Positions 9,619-17,579 of a DNA stretch of 64,000 nt are shown here, one piece after another. Source of the stretch: Listeria grandensis FSL F6-0971 (GTDB lineage: Bacteria; Bacillota; Bacilli; Lactobacillales; Listeriaceae); NCBI RefSeq assembly GCF_000525835.1, contig NZ_AODD01000002.1:310001-374000 (forward strand). The letters are read 5' to 3'. Under the pieces are notes generated by a model that saw only the letters and a program-made list of their open reading frames with translations, was not told the origin of the DNA and did no database searches. The position numbers and the translations under genes were made by a program. How positions within the stretch are numbered: the first letter of the stretch is position 1; each line of letters starts with the position of its first letter.

Positions 9619-9632
9619 TGACTTCGGAGTCA
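9619..9632. promoter_or_regulatory. Candidate TetR operator
   Basis: TGACTTCGGAGTCA is a 14-base near-palindrome (two mismatched positions) 33 bases upstream of the TetR start, with related half-sites (GAGTCA) just before it. Position fits autoregulation; no experimental basis. Confidence 0.4.
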
Positions 9633-9734
9633 TTTTGTAAAGTTAGTATAAAATGAAATGGTTAAAAAGTCAATAGCGCACTGGTCAAACCTTGTAGATT
9701 CTGATAGGATATGAAAGAAAAGGAGGGATTTGAA

Positions 9735-10439
9735 TTGTCAGAAGAAGCAGGGAATATTACTTTTAAACAAGGCGTTCGGGATTGTATTCCAACGTTACTA
9801 GGATACATAAGCATTGGTATTGCTGCAGGTGTTGCCGGTGTAGCAGCCAATTTGAGTGTTTTAGAAATTACATTACTCGCGATTTTTGTTTATGCGGGGG
9901 CAGCGCAGTTTATTATTTGTGCGATGTTGCTTACTAATAGCACGACGCTTGCCATCGTTGTGACGACTTTCATTGTCAATTTCCGCCATCTGTTACTTGG
10001 GGCGACATTAGCACCGCATTTTCAAAAAGATGCCATGTTAAAAAATATCGGTATCAGTCTGTTGGTGACAGATGAATCTTTCGGCGTCGCAGCAATGAAA
10101 CTGGCGAAGAAAGAGCCGATTTATGCCGCTTGGATGAACGGACTAAATATTACGGCTTACATTGTATGGATTGCGTCCTGCACACTCGGCGGACTTGTTG
10201 GGAAACTCATTCCAAATCCGAACGTCCTGGGACTTGATTTTGCACTCACAGCGATGTTTGTTGCTTTATTTGTTTTTCAGCTACAGAGTGTTCCGAAAAC
10301 GAAGATAAGGCATATTGTGATGCTGATTACATACATGCTTATTTGTATGATTGGTCTCTCCTTCATCGTGACAACCAATGTTGCTGTAGTGCTTTCGACC
10401 TTAATCGTAGCTACTATTGGGGTGGTGACAGACCGATGA
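9735..10439 (+). CDS. azlC: Branched-chain amino acid exporter, large subunit (AzlC family)
   Basis: An integral membrane protein whose family exports branched-chain amino acids and analogues together with AzlD. Multiple hydrophobic segments, the FVYAGAAQFI motif near residue 60 and the NFRHLLLGA segment are AzlC hallmarks. I prefer TTG 9735 because AAAGGAGGG lies just upstream; an ATG at 9711 is in frame but has no ribosome site. It overlaps azlD by four bases. Confidence 0.88.
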   Translation: MSEEAGNITFKQGVRDCIPTLLGYISIGIAAGVAGVAANLSVLEITLLAIFVYAGAAQFIICAMLLTNSTTLAIVVTTFIVNFRHLLLGATLAPHFQKDAMLKNIGISLLVTDESFGVAAMKLAKKEPIYAAWMNGLNITAYIVWIASCTLGGLVGKLIPNPNVLGLDFALTAMFVALFVFQLQSVPKTKIRHIVMLITYMLICMIGLSFIVTTNVAVVLSTLIVATIGVVTDR

Positions 10440-10759
10440 GTATCAGCTATTCATTCCTTCTCCTATTACTTGGTTGTTCTCTCGTTACCGCAATACCTCG
10501 GATGTTACCATTTTTAATGATGCGGAATATGCAAATCCCCGAACCGATGTTAAAGTGGCTCAGCTATATCCCACTCTGCATATTTAGTGCCCTGATCATC
10601 GAAAGCGTCATGACAAATGGATCAACAGGATTTCAAATCCATTGGCTGGAGCTTATTGCAGTCATCTGTACACTCGTGATTTCGCTCCTTACAAGAAGTC
10701 TGCTTTGGACAGTTATTCTAGGAGTTACCCTAATGGCATTATTACGATTTATCTTCTAG
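10436..10759 (+). CDS. azlD: Branched-chain amino acid exporter, small subunit (AzlD family)
   Basis: 107 residues, almost entirely hydrophobic with about four membrane segments; AIPRMLPFLMM near residue 20 is typical of AzlD. The ATG overlaps the azlC stop (ATGA), indicating translational coupling and an AzlCD complex in the membrane. Confidence 0.87.
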   Translation: MSISYSFLLLLLGCSLVTAIPRMLPFLMMRNMQIPEPMLKWLSYIPLCIFSALIIESVMTNGSTGFQIHWLELIAVICTLVISLLTRSLLWTVILGVTLMALLRFIF

Positions 10760-10772
10760 CTGAAAAAAAGAC

Positions 10773-10801
10773 TTGCATAAAAATAAATGGCATGGTATAA
10801 T
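10773..10801 (+). promoter_or_regulatory. Promoter of the tRNA-like RNA
   Basis: TTGCAT (10773-10778) and TATAAT (10796-10801) are separated by exactly 17 bases, a near-consensus SigA promoter, with transcription expected to start near 10808. The only thing downstream before a strong terminator is the tRNA-like sequence. Confidence 0.8.
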
Positions 10802-10823
10802 AGTTACCGTTGTTAATTTAACA

Positions 10824-10952
10824 TTATCGGTGGCGGAATAGGTAGACGCATTTAGTTGCAAAGAACTTCGAAGCAGAGCAACAGTATAAAGTACATTTAA
10901 ACAAATGAAGATTTAAATATGAGTTTGTGTGGTGCAAATCCACACCCGATGA
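10824..10952 (+). ncRNA. tRNA-Leu-like RNA with an expanded anticodon/variable region
   Basis: The 5' part matches a leucine tRNA: acceptor-like TTATCGG (10824-10830), then a Leu-type D-arm (TGGCGGAATAGGTAGACGC). The 3' part is T-arm-like (GTGTG, loop GTGCAAATC, CACAC) and acceptor-like CCGATGA (10946-10952), pairing with the 5' end with one G-T pair. Between the D- and T-arms lie about 76 bases instead of ~35: a stem GTTGC/GCAAC around an 18-base loop containing CTTCGAAG, and a hairpin ATTTAAA/TTTAAAT. No normal seven-base anticodon loop is present, so it should not decode. It has its own promoter and terminator. I know no named RNA that this matches with confidence; a decayed tRNA is the alternative. 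Confidence 0.7.
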
Positions 10953-10957
10953 TCAAT

Positions 10958-10993
10958 AAAAAGGACTAGTGAGCAAGCTCACTAGTCCTTTTT
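10958..10993. terminator. Strong bidirectional terminator
   Basis: A perfect 17-bp inverted repeat (10958-10974 with 10977-10993, AA loop) begins with five A and ends with five T, so it can stop the tRNA-like RNA on the plus strand and the DUF1361 gene on the minus strand. It overlaps the last codons of that gene. Confidence 0.93.
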
Positions 10994-11629
10994 GTCCGGG
11001 AATTTTAAAAATATAAGGTATATAAGCGTTTGGATCACGATAAAACAGATTACAAAATAAAGCATGGGATAAGAAAAGGCATCCAGCATTTGTTGTAGCG
11101 AACGCAGTGGGTCAGTGAACAAATAAACGGAATGTAGTCGGGCGAATCGGCCTAAATAAATAGCGTAGCCAGAAAGAATTGTAAGCCCACCAAACGTTGC
11201 CCAATAAAACAGGGTACTCGCTGATTTCCATCGGATCATCCATTCATCTAGCATCCATTTCAAAGATACAAAACCGGTGTATAGTCCAAAGAAAACGCCG
11301 ACGGTCATGACAGTAAACCTCTCCCAAATATGAGGATGATTCGAGAAGACACCAATTTGGGCGGCGTTAATACGCAAATTTTCTAAATGGAAAAAATCGG
11401 TTAACAAATACGGCGCATTCGGAAAAAATAATAGCCATAAAAAAGCGATTGGCCAAAAAAGATAAGGGCTTCTCTTTTTACGATACACAAAGGCTGCCAG
11501 TTCAAGCGGTATGTAAGCTAACAATACGTTTAAAATTAAGAAAAAATACCCATCTAACACACAAATAATATATAGAAAATACATAATCAGAAAAATTCTG
11601 CACCATTTCATCACGTTCCATCGCTCCAT
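10982..11629 (-). CDS. DUF1361 membrane protein
   Basis: 215 residues with six or so hydrophobic segments. The stretch LLFFPNAPYLLTDFFHL is the signature of DUF1361, a family of uncharacterised integral membrane proteins in Firmicutes. The ATG at 11629 gives the full frame; ATG 11611 is an alternative and neither has a clear ribosome site. Function unknown. Confidence 0.8.
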   Translation of the reverse strand: MERWNVMKWCRIFLIMYFLYIICVLDGYFFLILNVLLAYIPLELAAFVYRKKRSPYLFWPIAFLWLLFFPNAPYLLTDFFHLENLRINAAQIGVFSNHPHIWERFTVMTVGVFFGLYTGFVSLKWMLDEWMIRWKSASTLFYWATFGGLTILSGYAIYLGRFARLHSVYLFTDPLRSLQQMLDAFSYPMLYFVICFIVIQTLIYLIFLKFPDKKD

Positions 11630-11725
11630 TTCTAAATTACTATTTTACCAAATAGGAGCCGCTTAAAAACATCGATCCAGATGACAAAACTAGTTTTTTA
11701 TGTGACAAAATTGTAAGTTTGGCGT

Positions 11726-11760
11726 AAAAAGAACGGCAACTATGAAAAGCCGCCGTTCTT
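11726..11760 (-). terminator. Terminator of the downstream hypothetical gene
   Basis: On the minus strand AAGAACGGC pairs with GCCGTTCTT and a T-tract follows. It lies directly after the stop of the gene at 11767-12231. Confidence 0.78.
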
Positions 11761-11766
11761 GAACTA

Positions 11767-12231
11767 TTACACCGTTAAGGAAACCACTTGCATGTTTTTA
11801 TTTGCGATATCCAAAAATGGTAACTTTACACGTGTATCTAAACAATACGCATTGTATAAAAGTGGTTTTAGATCAGTCGAACTGTTATCGATCGTACCGA
11901 CAAAACGTTTGATTTCCTGATACAGTATTTCCGGTTGTTTGAGCGAAGCAATTTTTGCATCGATGCGATTTTGACTGACATTCACATTCGACACGTGAAT
12001 AGCTTCATCAAAAGTAGGATTAATCGACTCACGTGTCAGCTCTACGTTCGTGTAGCCATTATCAGCCCAGTCCACCTCGATAATATGGCAATCCTCCAAT
12101 ATCAAAAAATCGCCTGTCCAGAGCTTGCCGTCGATCTCTACAACCATACGTGTATTAGCGAAGAGCTCTTTGTTACCATATTTCTTTAAACAATAGTCAA
12201 ACATTTGTAAATGCGCGATATCATGCATCAT
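11767..12231 (-). CDS. Hypothetical protein
   Basis: 154 residues, soluble, not recognised. It begins MMHDIAHLQMFDYCLKKYG and has a beta-rich middle (TRMVVEIDGKLWTGDFLILED). AAGGAGATG precedes the start at good distance and a terminator follows, so it is a real single-gene unit. Confidence 0.68.
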   Translation of the reverse strand: MMHDIAHLQMFDYCLKKYGNKELFANTRMVVEIDGKLWTGDFLILEDCHIIEVDWADNGYTNVELTRESINPTFDEAIHVSNVNVSQNRIDAKIASLKQPEILYQEIKRFVGTIDNSSTDLKPLLYNAYCLDTRVKLPFLDIANKNMQVVSLTV

Positions 12232-12394
12232 GTCAACATCTCCTTCATAGCTCTATTTTAACACGTTGTGATTAGTTGAACAAGTGAAAAAAGTAACAGA
12301 AAAATGAAGACTGGATAGTGTATCGATAGGAATATTTGGGTATGGAAGGTTAAGTGCTGTATAATAAATTTAGGATGGAAAGAGGAGGGATACG

Positions 12395-13309
12395 ATGCAC
12401 ACAGAATTAAAAATAACGACACATGATAATTTACCTTTGCACGTACATATTTGGGAAGAGGTAGCAGATCCAATCGGCATTGTCCAAATCGTGCATGGAA
12501 TGGCGGAGCATGGCGCAAGATATAGTCAATTTGCACGCTATTTAAACAGTCAAGGGTTCATTGCGATTGCAGACGATCATCGAGGGTTTGGTAAGAGTGC
12601 GTCAGACGAGGCAGGGCTTGGGCATTTACCTTTTCCAGACGGTTTTGATGCGATGGTATCAGATGAGGTTTCCGTTGCTGATTTTGTGAAAGCGCGTTAT
12701 CCCGATCTACCCCATCTGCTTTTCGGACATAGCATGGGCAGTTTTGTGACACGTGTTTTGATTACGCAATACAAAGTTGATGCGACAGTCCTCGCGGGTA
12801 GCGGTTTGCAGCCAGATCCGCTTTTGAAAACAGGGCTATTATATGCCAGATTTAGAGCGAAGAAAAATGCGACGAGGCGTAGCAAAGTTTTGCATAAGTT
12901 ATCATTTTACGGCTTTAATCATGAATTTGCGAAGGAAAAACACCCATTTAGTTGGCTTTCACGAGATCGGGAAGTTCACCAGGCTTATATGGAAGATCCG
13001 TTTGGCGGTCAAGTCATCGGTTCTTTAGGTTTTTATCATAGTTTATTGCGAGGTGTGGAGCAATCGCAAAATGAGAAGACGATTCGGAGTACGCCGAAAG
13101 AACTGCCGTTATTGCTTATTTCGGGGAGTAAAGACCCGGTAGGGCATCTCGGTAAGGACGTGCCCAAATTAGCGGTGAAATACGAACGGGCCGGTGTGGA
13201 AGATGTGACGCTGAAAATATACGAAGATGCCAGGCATGAGCTCACCAATGAAATAAATAAAGAACAGGTTTTTGAAGATGTTTCAGATTGGTATAGAAAA
13301 CAGATATAA
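12395..13309 (+). CDS. Alpha/beta hydrolase, monoacylglycerol lipase/lysophospholipase type
   Basis: 304 residues of the Hydrolase_4 (PldB-like) group. Catalytic triad candidates: Ser in GHSMG near residue 112, Asp in SGSKDPVG and His in DARHELTNE near the C-terminus; DHRGFGKS marks the nucleophile-preceding strand. No signal peptide, so it acts in the cytosol, probably on lysophospholipids or monoacylglycerols. GGAGGGA precedes the ATG, and a bidirectional terminator separates it from convergent proA. Confidence 0.88.
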   Translation: MHTELKITTHDNLPLHVHIWEEVADPIGIVQIVHGMAEHGARYSQFARYLNSQGFIAIADDHRGFGKSASDEAGLGHLPFPDGFDAMVSDEVSVADFVKARYPDLPHLLFGHSMGSFVTRVLITQYKVDATVLAGSGLQPDPLLKTGLLYARFRAKKNATRRSKVLHKLSFYGFNHEFAKEKHPFSWLSRDREVHQAYMEDPFGGQVIGSLGFYHSLLRGVEQSQNEKTIRSTPKELPLLLISGSKDPVGHLGKDVPKLAVKYERAGVEDVTLKIYEDARHELTNEINKEQVFEDVSDWYRKQI

Positions 13310-13310
13310 C

Positions 13311-13354
13311 AAAAAAACGATGCTTGCAGCTTAGTGCGTAGCATCGATTTTTTG
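13311..13354. terminator. Bidirectional terminator between hydrolase gene and proA
   Basis: CGATGCT pairs with AGCATCG, flanked by seven A on the left and six T on the right, so it can serve both convergent units. Confidence 0.82.
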
Positions 13355-14602
13355 TTATTCGCGGATTTGACCTTCCCCATAAATGATATATTTTGTAGAG
13401 GTAAGTTCGTTTAATCCCATCGGACCGCGCGCATGTAGTTTTTGCGTACTGATACCGATTTCAGCCCCAAAACCGAATTCGAAACCGTCTGTGAAACGGG
13501 TAGATGCATTGACATAAACCGCTGCAGCATCGACTTGTTGGAGGAATTTTTGGCTGGTAAAATAATTATCGGTGACAATTGCCTCAGAATGTTTTGTGCC
13601 ATAGTGATTGATATGCGAGATAGCAGCATCAACGCTTGTGACAACCTTAATAGCCAAAATATAATCGGCATATTCGGTTTCCCAATCTAGTTCCACAGCA
13701 GGGATGACATCAGAGACGATTGTGGCAACCGTTTTATCTCCGCGAACTTCCACTTTTTCGGCGCGGAGTTTGGCGATAATGGACGGGAGAAAATCAGCGG
13801 CAACACCTTCATGTATGAGTAGCGTTTCGGCAGCGTTGCAAACAGAAGGGCGACTAGCTTTGGCATTGACAATAATCTTTGTGGCCATCTCTAATTGCGC
13901 ATCTTTATCGATATAAACATGGCAATTGCCAGTTCCGGTTTCGATGACAGGAACGGTGGCAGTTTCAAGGACAGCTTGAATCAAGCGTGCGCTTCCACGA
14001 GGGATGAGTACATCAAGATAGCGATTTAGCCGCATTAGTTCTTGAGCTGTTTCTCGCGATGTATTTTCAACAATTTGTACAGCATCTGCTGGGAATCCTG
14101 AGCTGGTAAGCGAATCACGAATGACACTTACTAAAGCAAGATTAGAATGGAAGGCCTCGCTTCCACCGCGTAAAATAGTAGCATTCCCTGTTTTAAAGCA
14201 AAGCACAGCGGCGTCTACGGTTACGTTTGGTCGTGATTCGTAAATGATGCCAATGACACCGAGTGGTACACGCTGTTTCCCAATTGTTAATTCGGCCTCG
14301 TTTTTCCACATGTGTATCACTTCGCCAATCGGATCAGCGAGGGCCGCTACTTGTCGAACTCCTTCTGCGATATCTGCCACGCGTTGCTTGTTAAGTCGCA
14401 ACCGGTCAAGCATCGCATCGCGCACGCCATTTTCAGAAGCTTGCGCTAAATCTTTTTCGTTAGCTGCTAAAATAAGGTCGGTATTCGCGATAAGTGACGT
14501 AGCTAGATCAGATAAGGCCTTATTTTTTGTCTTTGTTTTTGCTTGAGCTAGGGTTAGCGCGGCTTCTTTTGCTTGTTTTCCCTTTTGAATCAGTTCGTTC
14601 AT
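13355..14602 (-). CDS. proA: Gamma-glutamyl phosphate reductase
   Basis: Reduces gamma-glutamyl phosphate to glutamate semialdehyde in proline synthesis. The 415-residue protein has the aldehyde-dehydrogenase fold; the catalytic cysteine lies in [17 protein letters not shown], and [18 protein letters not shown] and [14 protein letters not shown] are family blocks. Its ATG overlaps the end of proB by four bases, so the pair is one operon. Confidence 0.96.
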   Translation of the reverse strand: MNELIQKGKQAKEAALTLAQAKTKTKNKALSDLATSLIANTDLILAANEKDLAQASENGVRDAMLDRLRLNKQRVADIAEGVRQVAALADPIGEVIHMWKNEAELTIGKQRVPLGVIGIIYESRPNVTVDAAVLCFKTGNATILRGGSEAFHSNLALVSVIRDSLTSSGFPADAVQIVENTSRETAQELMRLNRYLDVLIPRGSARLIQAVLETATVPVIETGTGNCHVYIDKDAQLEMATKIIVNAKASRPSVCNAAETLLIHEGVAADFLPSIIAKLRAEKVEVRGDKTVATIVSDVIPAVELDWETEYADYILAIKVVTSVDAAISHINHYGTKHSEAIVTDNYFTSQKFLQQVDAAAVYVNASTRFTDGFEFGFGAEIGISTQKLHARGPMGLNELTSTKYIIYGEGQIRE

Positions 14603-15426
14603 ATTCTATTTTCCCCCTTCACTAATTGCTTTGTCGCAAAAAGCGTGCCAACAGCATCCCCATTTATGATATCAAAAATAACACTCGGATTGTTCCCGTT
14701 TGTTAAAACCATTTTCCCGCCATTCTTCAATACTTTTTCAGCAGCGGCGAGCTTTGTAAACATACCACCAGTTCCAAAAGCAGAACCTTTTCCCCCAGCA
14801 AGCGCTTGTAGTTCGGGTGTAATTTGATTAATCTCTGTAAACATAGTGGAATCAGGGAACTCATTCGGATTACTATCATAAAAACCGTCGATATCAGATA
14901 ACATAATCAGTAGGTCTGCTTGAATGACCTCGAGTACAATTGCAGATAAACGATCATTGTCGCCGAATTTTGTTAAGTGTTCAATTTCTTCGATAGCGAC
15001 GGTGTCATTTTCGTTAACGATAGGGACAATGCCTTTTTCGATGAGCATATTGAAGGTGTTGATGACGTTTTTACGGCTGATTGGATAATCGATCACATCG
15101 CGTGTTAACAGGACTTGGCCGACAGTATGCCCATATTCACCGAAAAACTTGCTGTAGATATGCATCAGCTCACTTTGACCCACGGCTGCAATCGCTTGTT
15201 GTTCTGGAATGGTGGTGGGGCGTTCGGGAAGTTGCAATTTGTGACAGCCGACACCAATGGCACCAGACGACACAAGAACCACTTCTTTTCCTTCGTTGCA
15301 AAGGTCGCTGAGTACCATTGCTAGTTTTTCAATAGTGCGTAAATTTACATTGCCATTTGGATACATCAACGTACTTGTACCGACTTTGACGACGATCCGT
15401 TTGCTATTCTTTAAAGATGCACGCAT
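14599..15426 (-). CDS. proB: Glutamate 5-kinase (short form without PUA domain)
   Basis: Phosphorylates glutamate at the start of proline synthesis and is the usual feedback-controlled step. At 275 residues it contains only the amino-acid kinase domain ([50 protein letters not shown]) and lacks the C-terminal PUA domain of the longer enzymes, as in several Firmicutes. It heads the proBA operon. Confidence 0.95.
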   Translation of the reverse strand: MRASLKNSKRIVVKVGTSTLMYPNGNVNLRTIEKLAMVLSDLCNEGKEVVLVSSGAIGVGCHKLQLPERPTTIPEQQAIAAVGQSELMHIYSKFFGEYGHTVGQVLLTRDVIDYPISRKNVINTFNMLIEKGIVPIVNENDTVAIEEIEHLTKFGDNDRLSAIVLEVIQADLLIMLSDIDGFYDSNPNEFPDSTMFTEINQITPELQALAGGKGSAFGTGGMFTKLAAAEKVLKNGGKMVLTNGNNPSVIFDIINGDAVGTLFATKQLVKGENRI

Positions 15427-15486
15427 AGGGACGATTCTCCTTTTTTAAGTCAAATTATATCCATTCATTGTACACTATTTTGAGGC

Positions 15487-15525
15487 ACAAAAAAACCCAT
15501 TCTAGCAAAAAAGATAGAATGGGTT
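15487..15525 (-). terminator. Terminator of the GYF-PrsW gene
   Basis: On the minus strand AACCCATTCTA and TAGAATGGGTT form a perfect 11-bp stem with a ten-base loop, followed by a T run. It ends the 15532-16722 transcript before proB. Confidence 0.87.
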
Positions 15526-15531
15526 CGGAAT

Positions 15532-16722
15532 TTACGCTTTCGTAACTTTTTTAGCTGAGATTTGGCGTAACCCTTTATTGATAAGGTAGAAAATAACAAT
15601 CCAAACGACCACGATGAGTAGAATTTGTTTGAACGCAATCTGTGGTAGCGGATTCCATGGGCAATCCCACAGGAAGTGAAGCCCGATTGGAATGATGAAG
15701 AGGCTTAAGAATTTGCCGCTAAAGATGTGGCGCATTTTTAGTTTCGGATCAGATCCCATGGCAATCATAAGTGCTGCTCCGGAAATCGCTGCCCAGACAA
15801 CATGCCCACCAATCGACTGCCAACCGCGAGAGAAAATGATATTTAGCATCGTATCACCAGCGAAATGAAGATTTTTAAATACGGCTGCGGCTTCGATACT
15901 GTAATTAAATGCATAGCCGAGCGATTCAAAGGACGCGAAACCGGCACCAACAGCTGCCCCGATAAGTAAGCCGTTCAAAATATATTTTGGTTTCAATGCC
16001 ACGATGAAGAGGGCGACAATCACCATTTTCCCAGTTTCTTCAATAATTCCAACTAAGAAGGCATTGAAATAGTTCAGCTTACCAACAGGAATTAAATCGT
16101 ATAAGATGAGCGTGGCAACAAGTGCCGCAACACCACCAATGAAGAACATCTTCAGTACATCGAAGAAACTAATATTCCGCGGTGCATTGATTTCAAAAAA
16201 CAGTACAAGAACAGAAAATGGTACCGCGAACGACCCGATTACCATTAATCCGGGAATGGTATTGGAGTTGGAAAAAATATAAGTACAAGCAAGTAACAAT
16301 AAATAAGTAATAGCTAGCGCAAAAAATACGCGAGAAAACAGAAATGGTCGCGTCCATGAAGATGCAATATCTTCTTCTTTCGGCGTTGTGTAAATCGTTC
16401 CGGCAATAAAAACCTTCTCACTATCTGATTTAGGATGTTTCTTAAATATATCTGAAAAAACATCTCCTAAACCTAAATGTTGGGCGCCATTTTTTTCATG
16501 AGGATGGTGATTGGTGTTCTTTGCAGAGCTTGTGTGGGCATCGGTTGTATGGTGTAAAGCTTGGAAAATGGGGCTATCTTTTAGAGGAATCCATGTGCCG
16601 TTCTCCTCTTGCTTTACCTTTGTTTCATCTGTTAACTCCTTTCTTTTGTAGAGTGTTCTGAGTTCATAATCTGTCAGTGGACCAATTGTCTTGTCATTTT
16701 TTTGAAAAAACCAATGAGACAA
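15532..16722 (-). CDS. GYF domain plus PrsW-family intramembrane protease
   Basis: 396 residues. Residues 1-50 (WFFQKNDKTIGPLTDYEL, then WIPL) form a GYF_2 domain, a small adaptor fold; a histidine-rich linker follows; residues ~125-390 hold about eight membrane segments with PrsW protease motifs EETGK, FASFESLGYAF and HFLWDCPW. PrsW enzymes cut membrane proteins such as anti-sigma factors; the target here is unknown and the GYF part may select it. Single-gene unit with its own terminator. Confidence 0.85.
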   Translation of the reverse strand: MSHWFFQKNDKTIGPLTDYELRTLYKRKELTDETKVKQEENGTWIPLKDSPIFQALHHTTDAHTSSAKNTNHHPHEKNGAQHLGLGDVFSDIFKKHPKSDSEKVFIAGTIYTTPKEEDIASSWTRPFLFSRVFFALAITYLLLLACTYIFSNSNTIPGLMVIGSFAVPFSVLVLFFEINAPRNISFFDVLKMFFIGGVAALVATLILYDLIPVGKLNYFNAFLVGIIEETGKMVIVALFIVALKPKYILNGLLIGAAVGAGFASFESLGYAFNYSIEAAAVFKNLHFAGDTMLNIIFSRGWQSIGGHVVWAAISGAALMIAMGSDPKLKMRHIFSGKFLSLFIIPIGLHFLWDCPWNPLPQIAFKQILLIVVVWIVIFYLINKGLRQISAKKVTKA

Positions 16723-16878
16723 ATGGATCGCCTCCCTTATTTATATTTATAGTCTCTCCCTCTAATTCCACAAAATGAATAGGTTGAAACGTCATAATTA
16801 AGAAAAAACGAATTTGTTTTTGGTTTAGAATGTTTGTACAAGTTGGCTTGGTAAGGTGTCCTGAAAAAGCAATTGATT

Positions 16879-17292
16879 TTACTCTTGTTCCTCAGTCGCT
16901 TGATTCAACGCTTTCGCTTGATTTAGTAAAAAGACGATTGTATCATCGATAAATTGGGTGACCTCTGGACGAACAGTTTTCGCATCTAGTTGTATACTCT
17001 CCTCGAAACGAATATTTTCCCGTATTTTTTCTAAGGATTTTGCGATGTCGAGATTCTTTTCGAGTTCGCTCGGTTTGTAATCTGAATCATCTTTTTGCCC
17101 GATTAAGTAATCCACGGAAACATCAAATACCATGGAAATATGGCGTAACATTTCGATATCAGGCTCCCGAATACCGTACTCCCAATTGCCGTATGTTGAT
17201 GTGGCATTTAAGCCGAGCCTACGAGCGGTCTCTACTTTGGACCACCCCTTCTGTTCTCTTAAAATGGTCAAACGATTTTTTAATTTCGACAT
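16879..17292 (-). CDS. Xre-family transcriptional regulator
   Basis: 137 residues. The helix-turn-helix lies at residues 7-60 (ILREQKGWSKVETARRLGL ... WEYGIREPDIEMLRHIS) and resembles phage cI-type repressors, including the phage repressor at 22111-22476. It is divergent from the interrupted Xre gene at 17442 and shares its 150-base upstream region. AAGGAGTG precedes the ATG. Confidence 0.9.
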   Translation of the reverse strand: MSKLKNRLTILREQKGWSKVETARRLGLNATSTYGNWEYGIREPDIEMLRHISMVFDVSVDYLIGQKDDSDYKPSELEKNLDIAKSLEKIRENIRFEESIQLDAKTVRPEVTQFIDDTIVFLLNQAKALNQATEEQE

Positions 17293-17372
17293 TTTATCAC
17301 TCCTTTTAGAAAATATTATACCACAACTTACACAATACAGCTATTTTATTACACAAAACGAATTATATTGAT

Positions 17373-17401
17373 TTGACATCAACTAATAGAGTTGATATTA
17401 T
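17373..17401 (+). promoter_or_regulatory. Promoter with embedded operator for the interrupted Xre gene
   Basis: TTGACA (17373-17378) and TATTAT (17396-17401) are 17 bases apart. The spacer is almost filled by an inverted repeat, ATCAACT-AATAG-AGTTGAT (17378-17396). A repressor bound there would block RNA polymerase. The promoter reads towards the truncated Xre gene; the divergent Xre protein is the likely ligand. Confidence 0.78.
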
Positions 17402-17441
17402 AGGGTTATAAACACAAATTGAGTAGAATGGAGCGATACAC

Positions 17442-17561
17442 ATGGCAACAGCTACAGACAAGAAAATCAATTGGGCGAAAGTGAGAAAGAAGAGAGAGTC
17501 TCTAGGTATTTCGCAAGCGTTTATTTCAAGAAAAATGGGTTACAAATACAGTTCTCTTTAG
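17442..17561 (+). pseudogene. Xre-type regulator, N-terminal 39 codons, interrupted by prophage
   Basis: An ATG with GGAGCG upstream opens a helix-turn-helix reading frame: residues 10-36 include WAKVRKKRESLGISQAF and ISRKMGYKYSSL, then a stop at 17559. Homologous proteins should continue for a full helix-turn-helix and beyond. The break lies 18 bases from the stop of the leftward serine integrase gene, so this is the host target gene split by the prophage; the remainder should be beyond the other prophage end, outside this window. Confidence 0.8.
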
Positions 17562-17579
17562 TTATCGAATATACAGAGA
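17540..17579. other. Prophage attachment junction (left end, approximate)
   Basis: The junction between host and phage DNA must lie between the last host-like codons of the interrupted Xre gene and the integrase stop. Serine-integrase crossover cores are only a few bases, so the exact core cannot be fixed without the other junction. No tRNA gene is involved. Confidence 0.6.
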
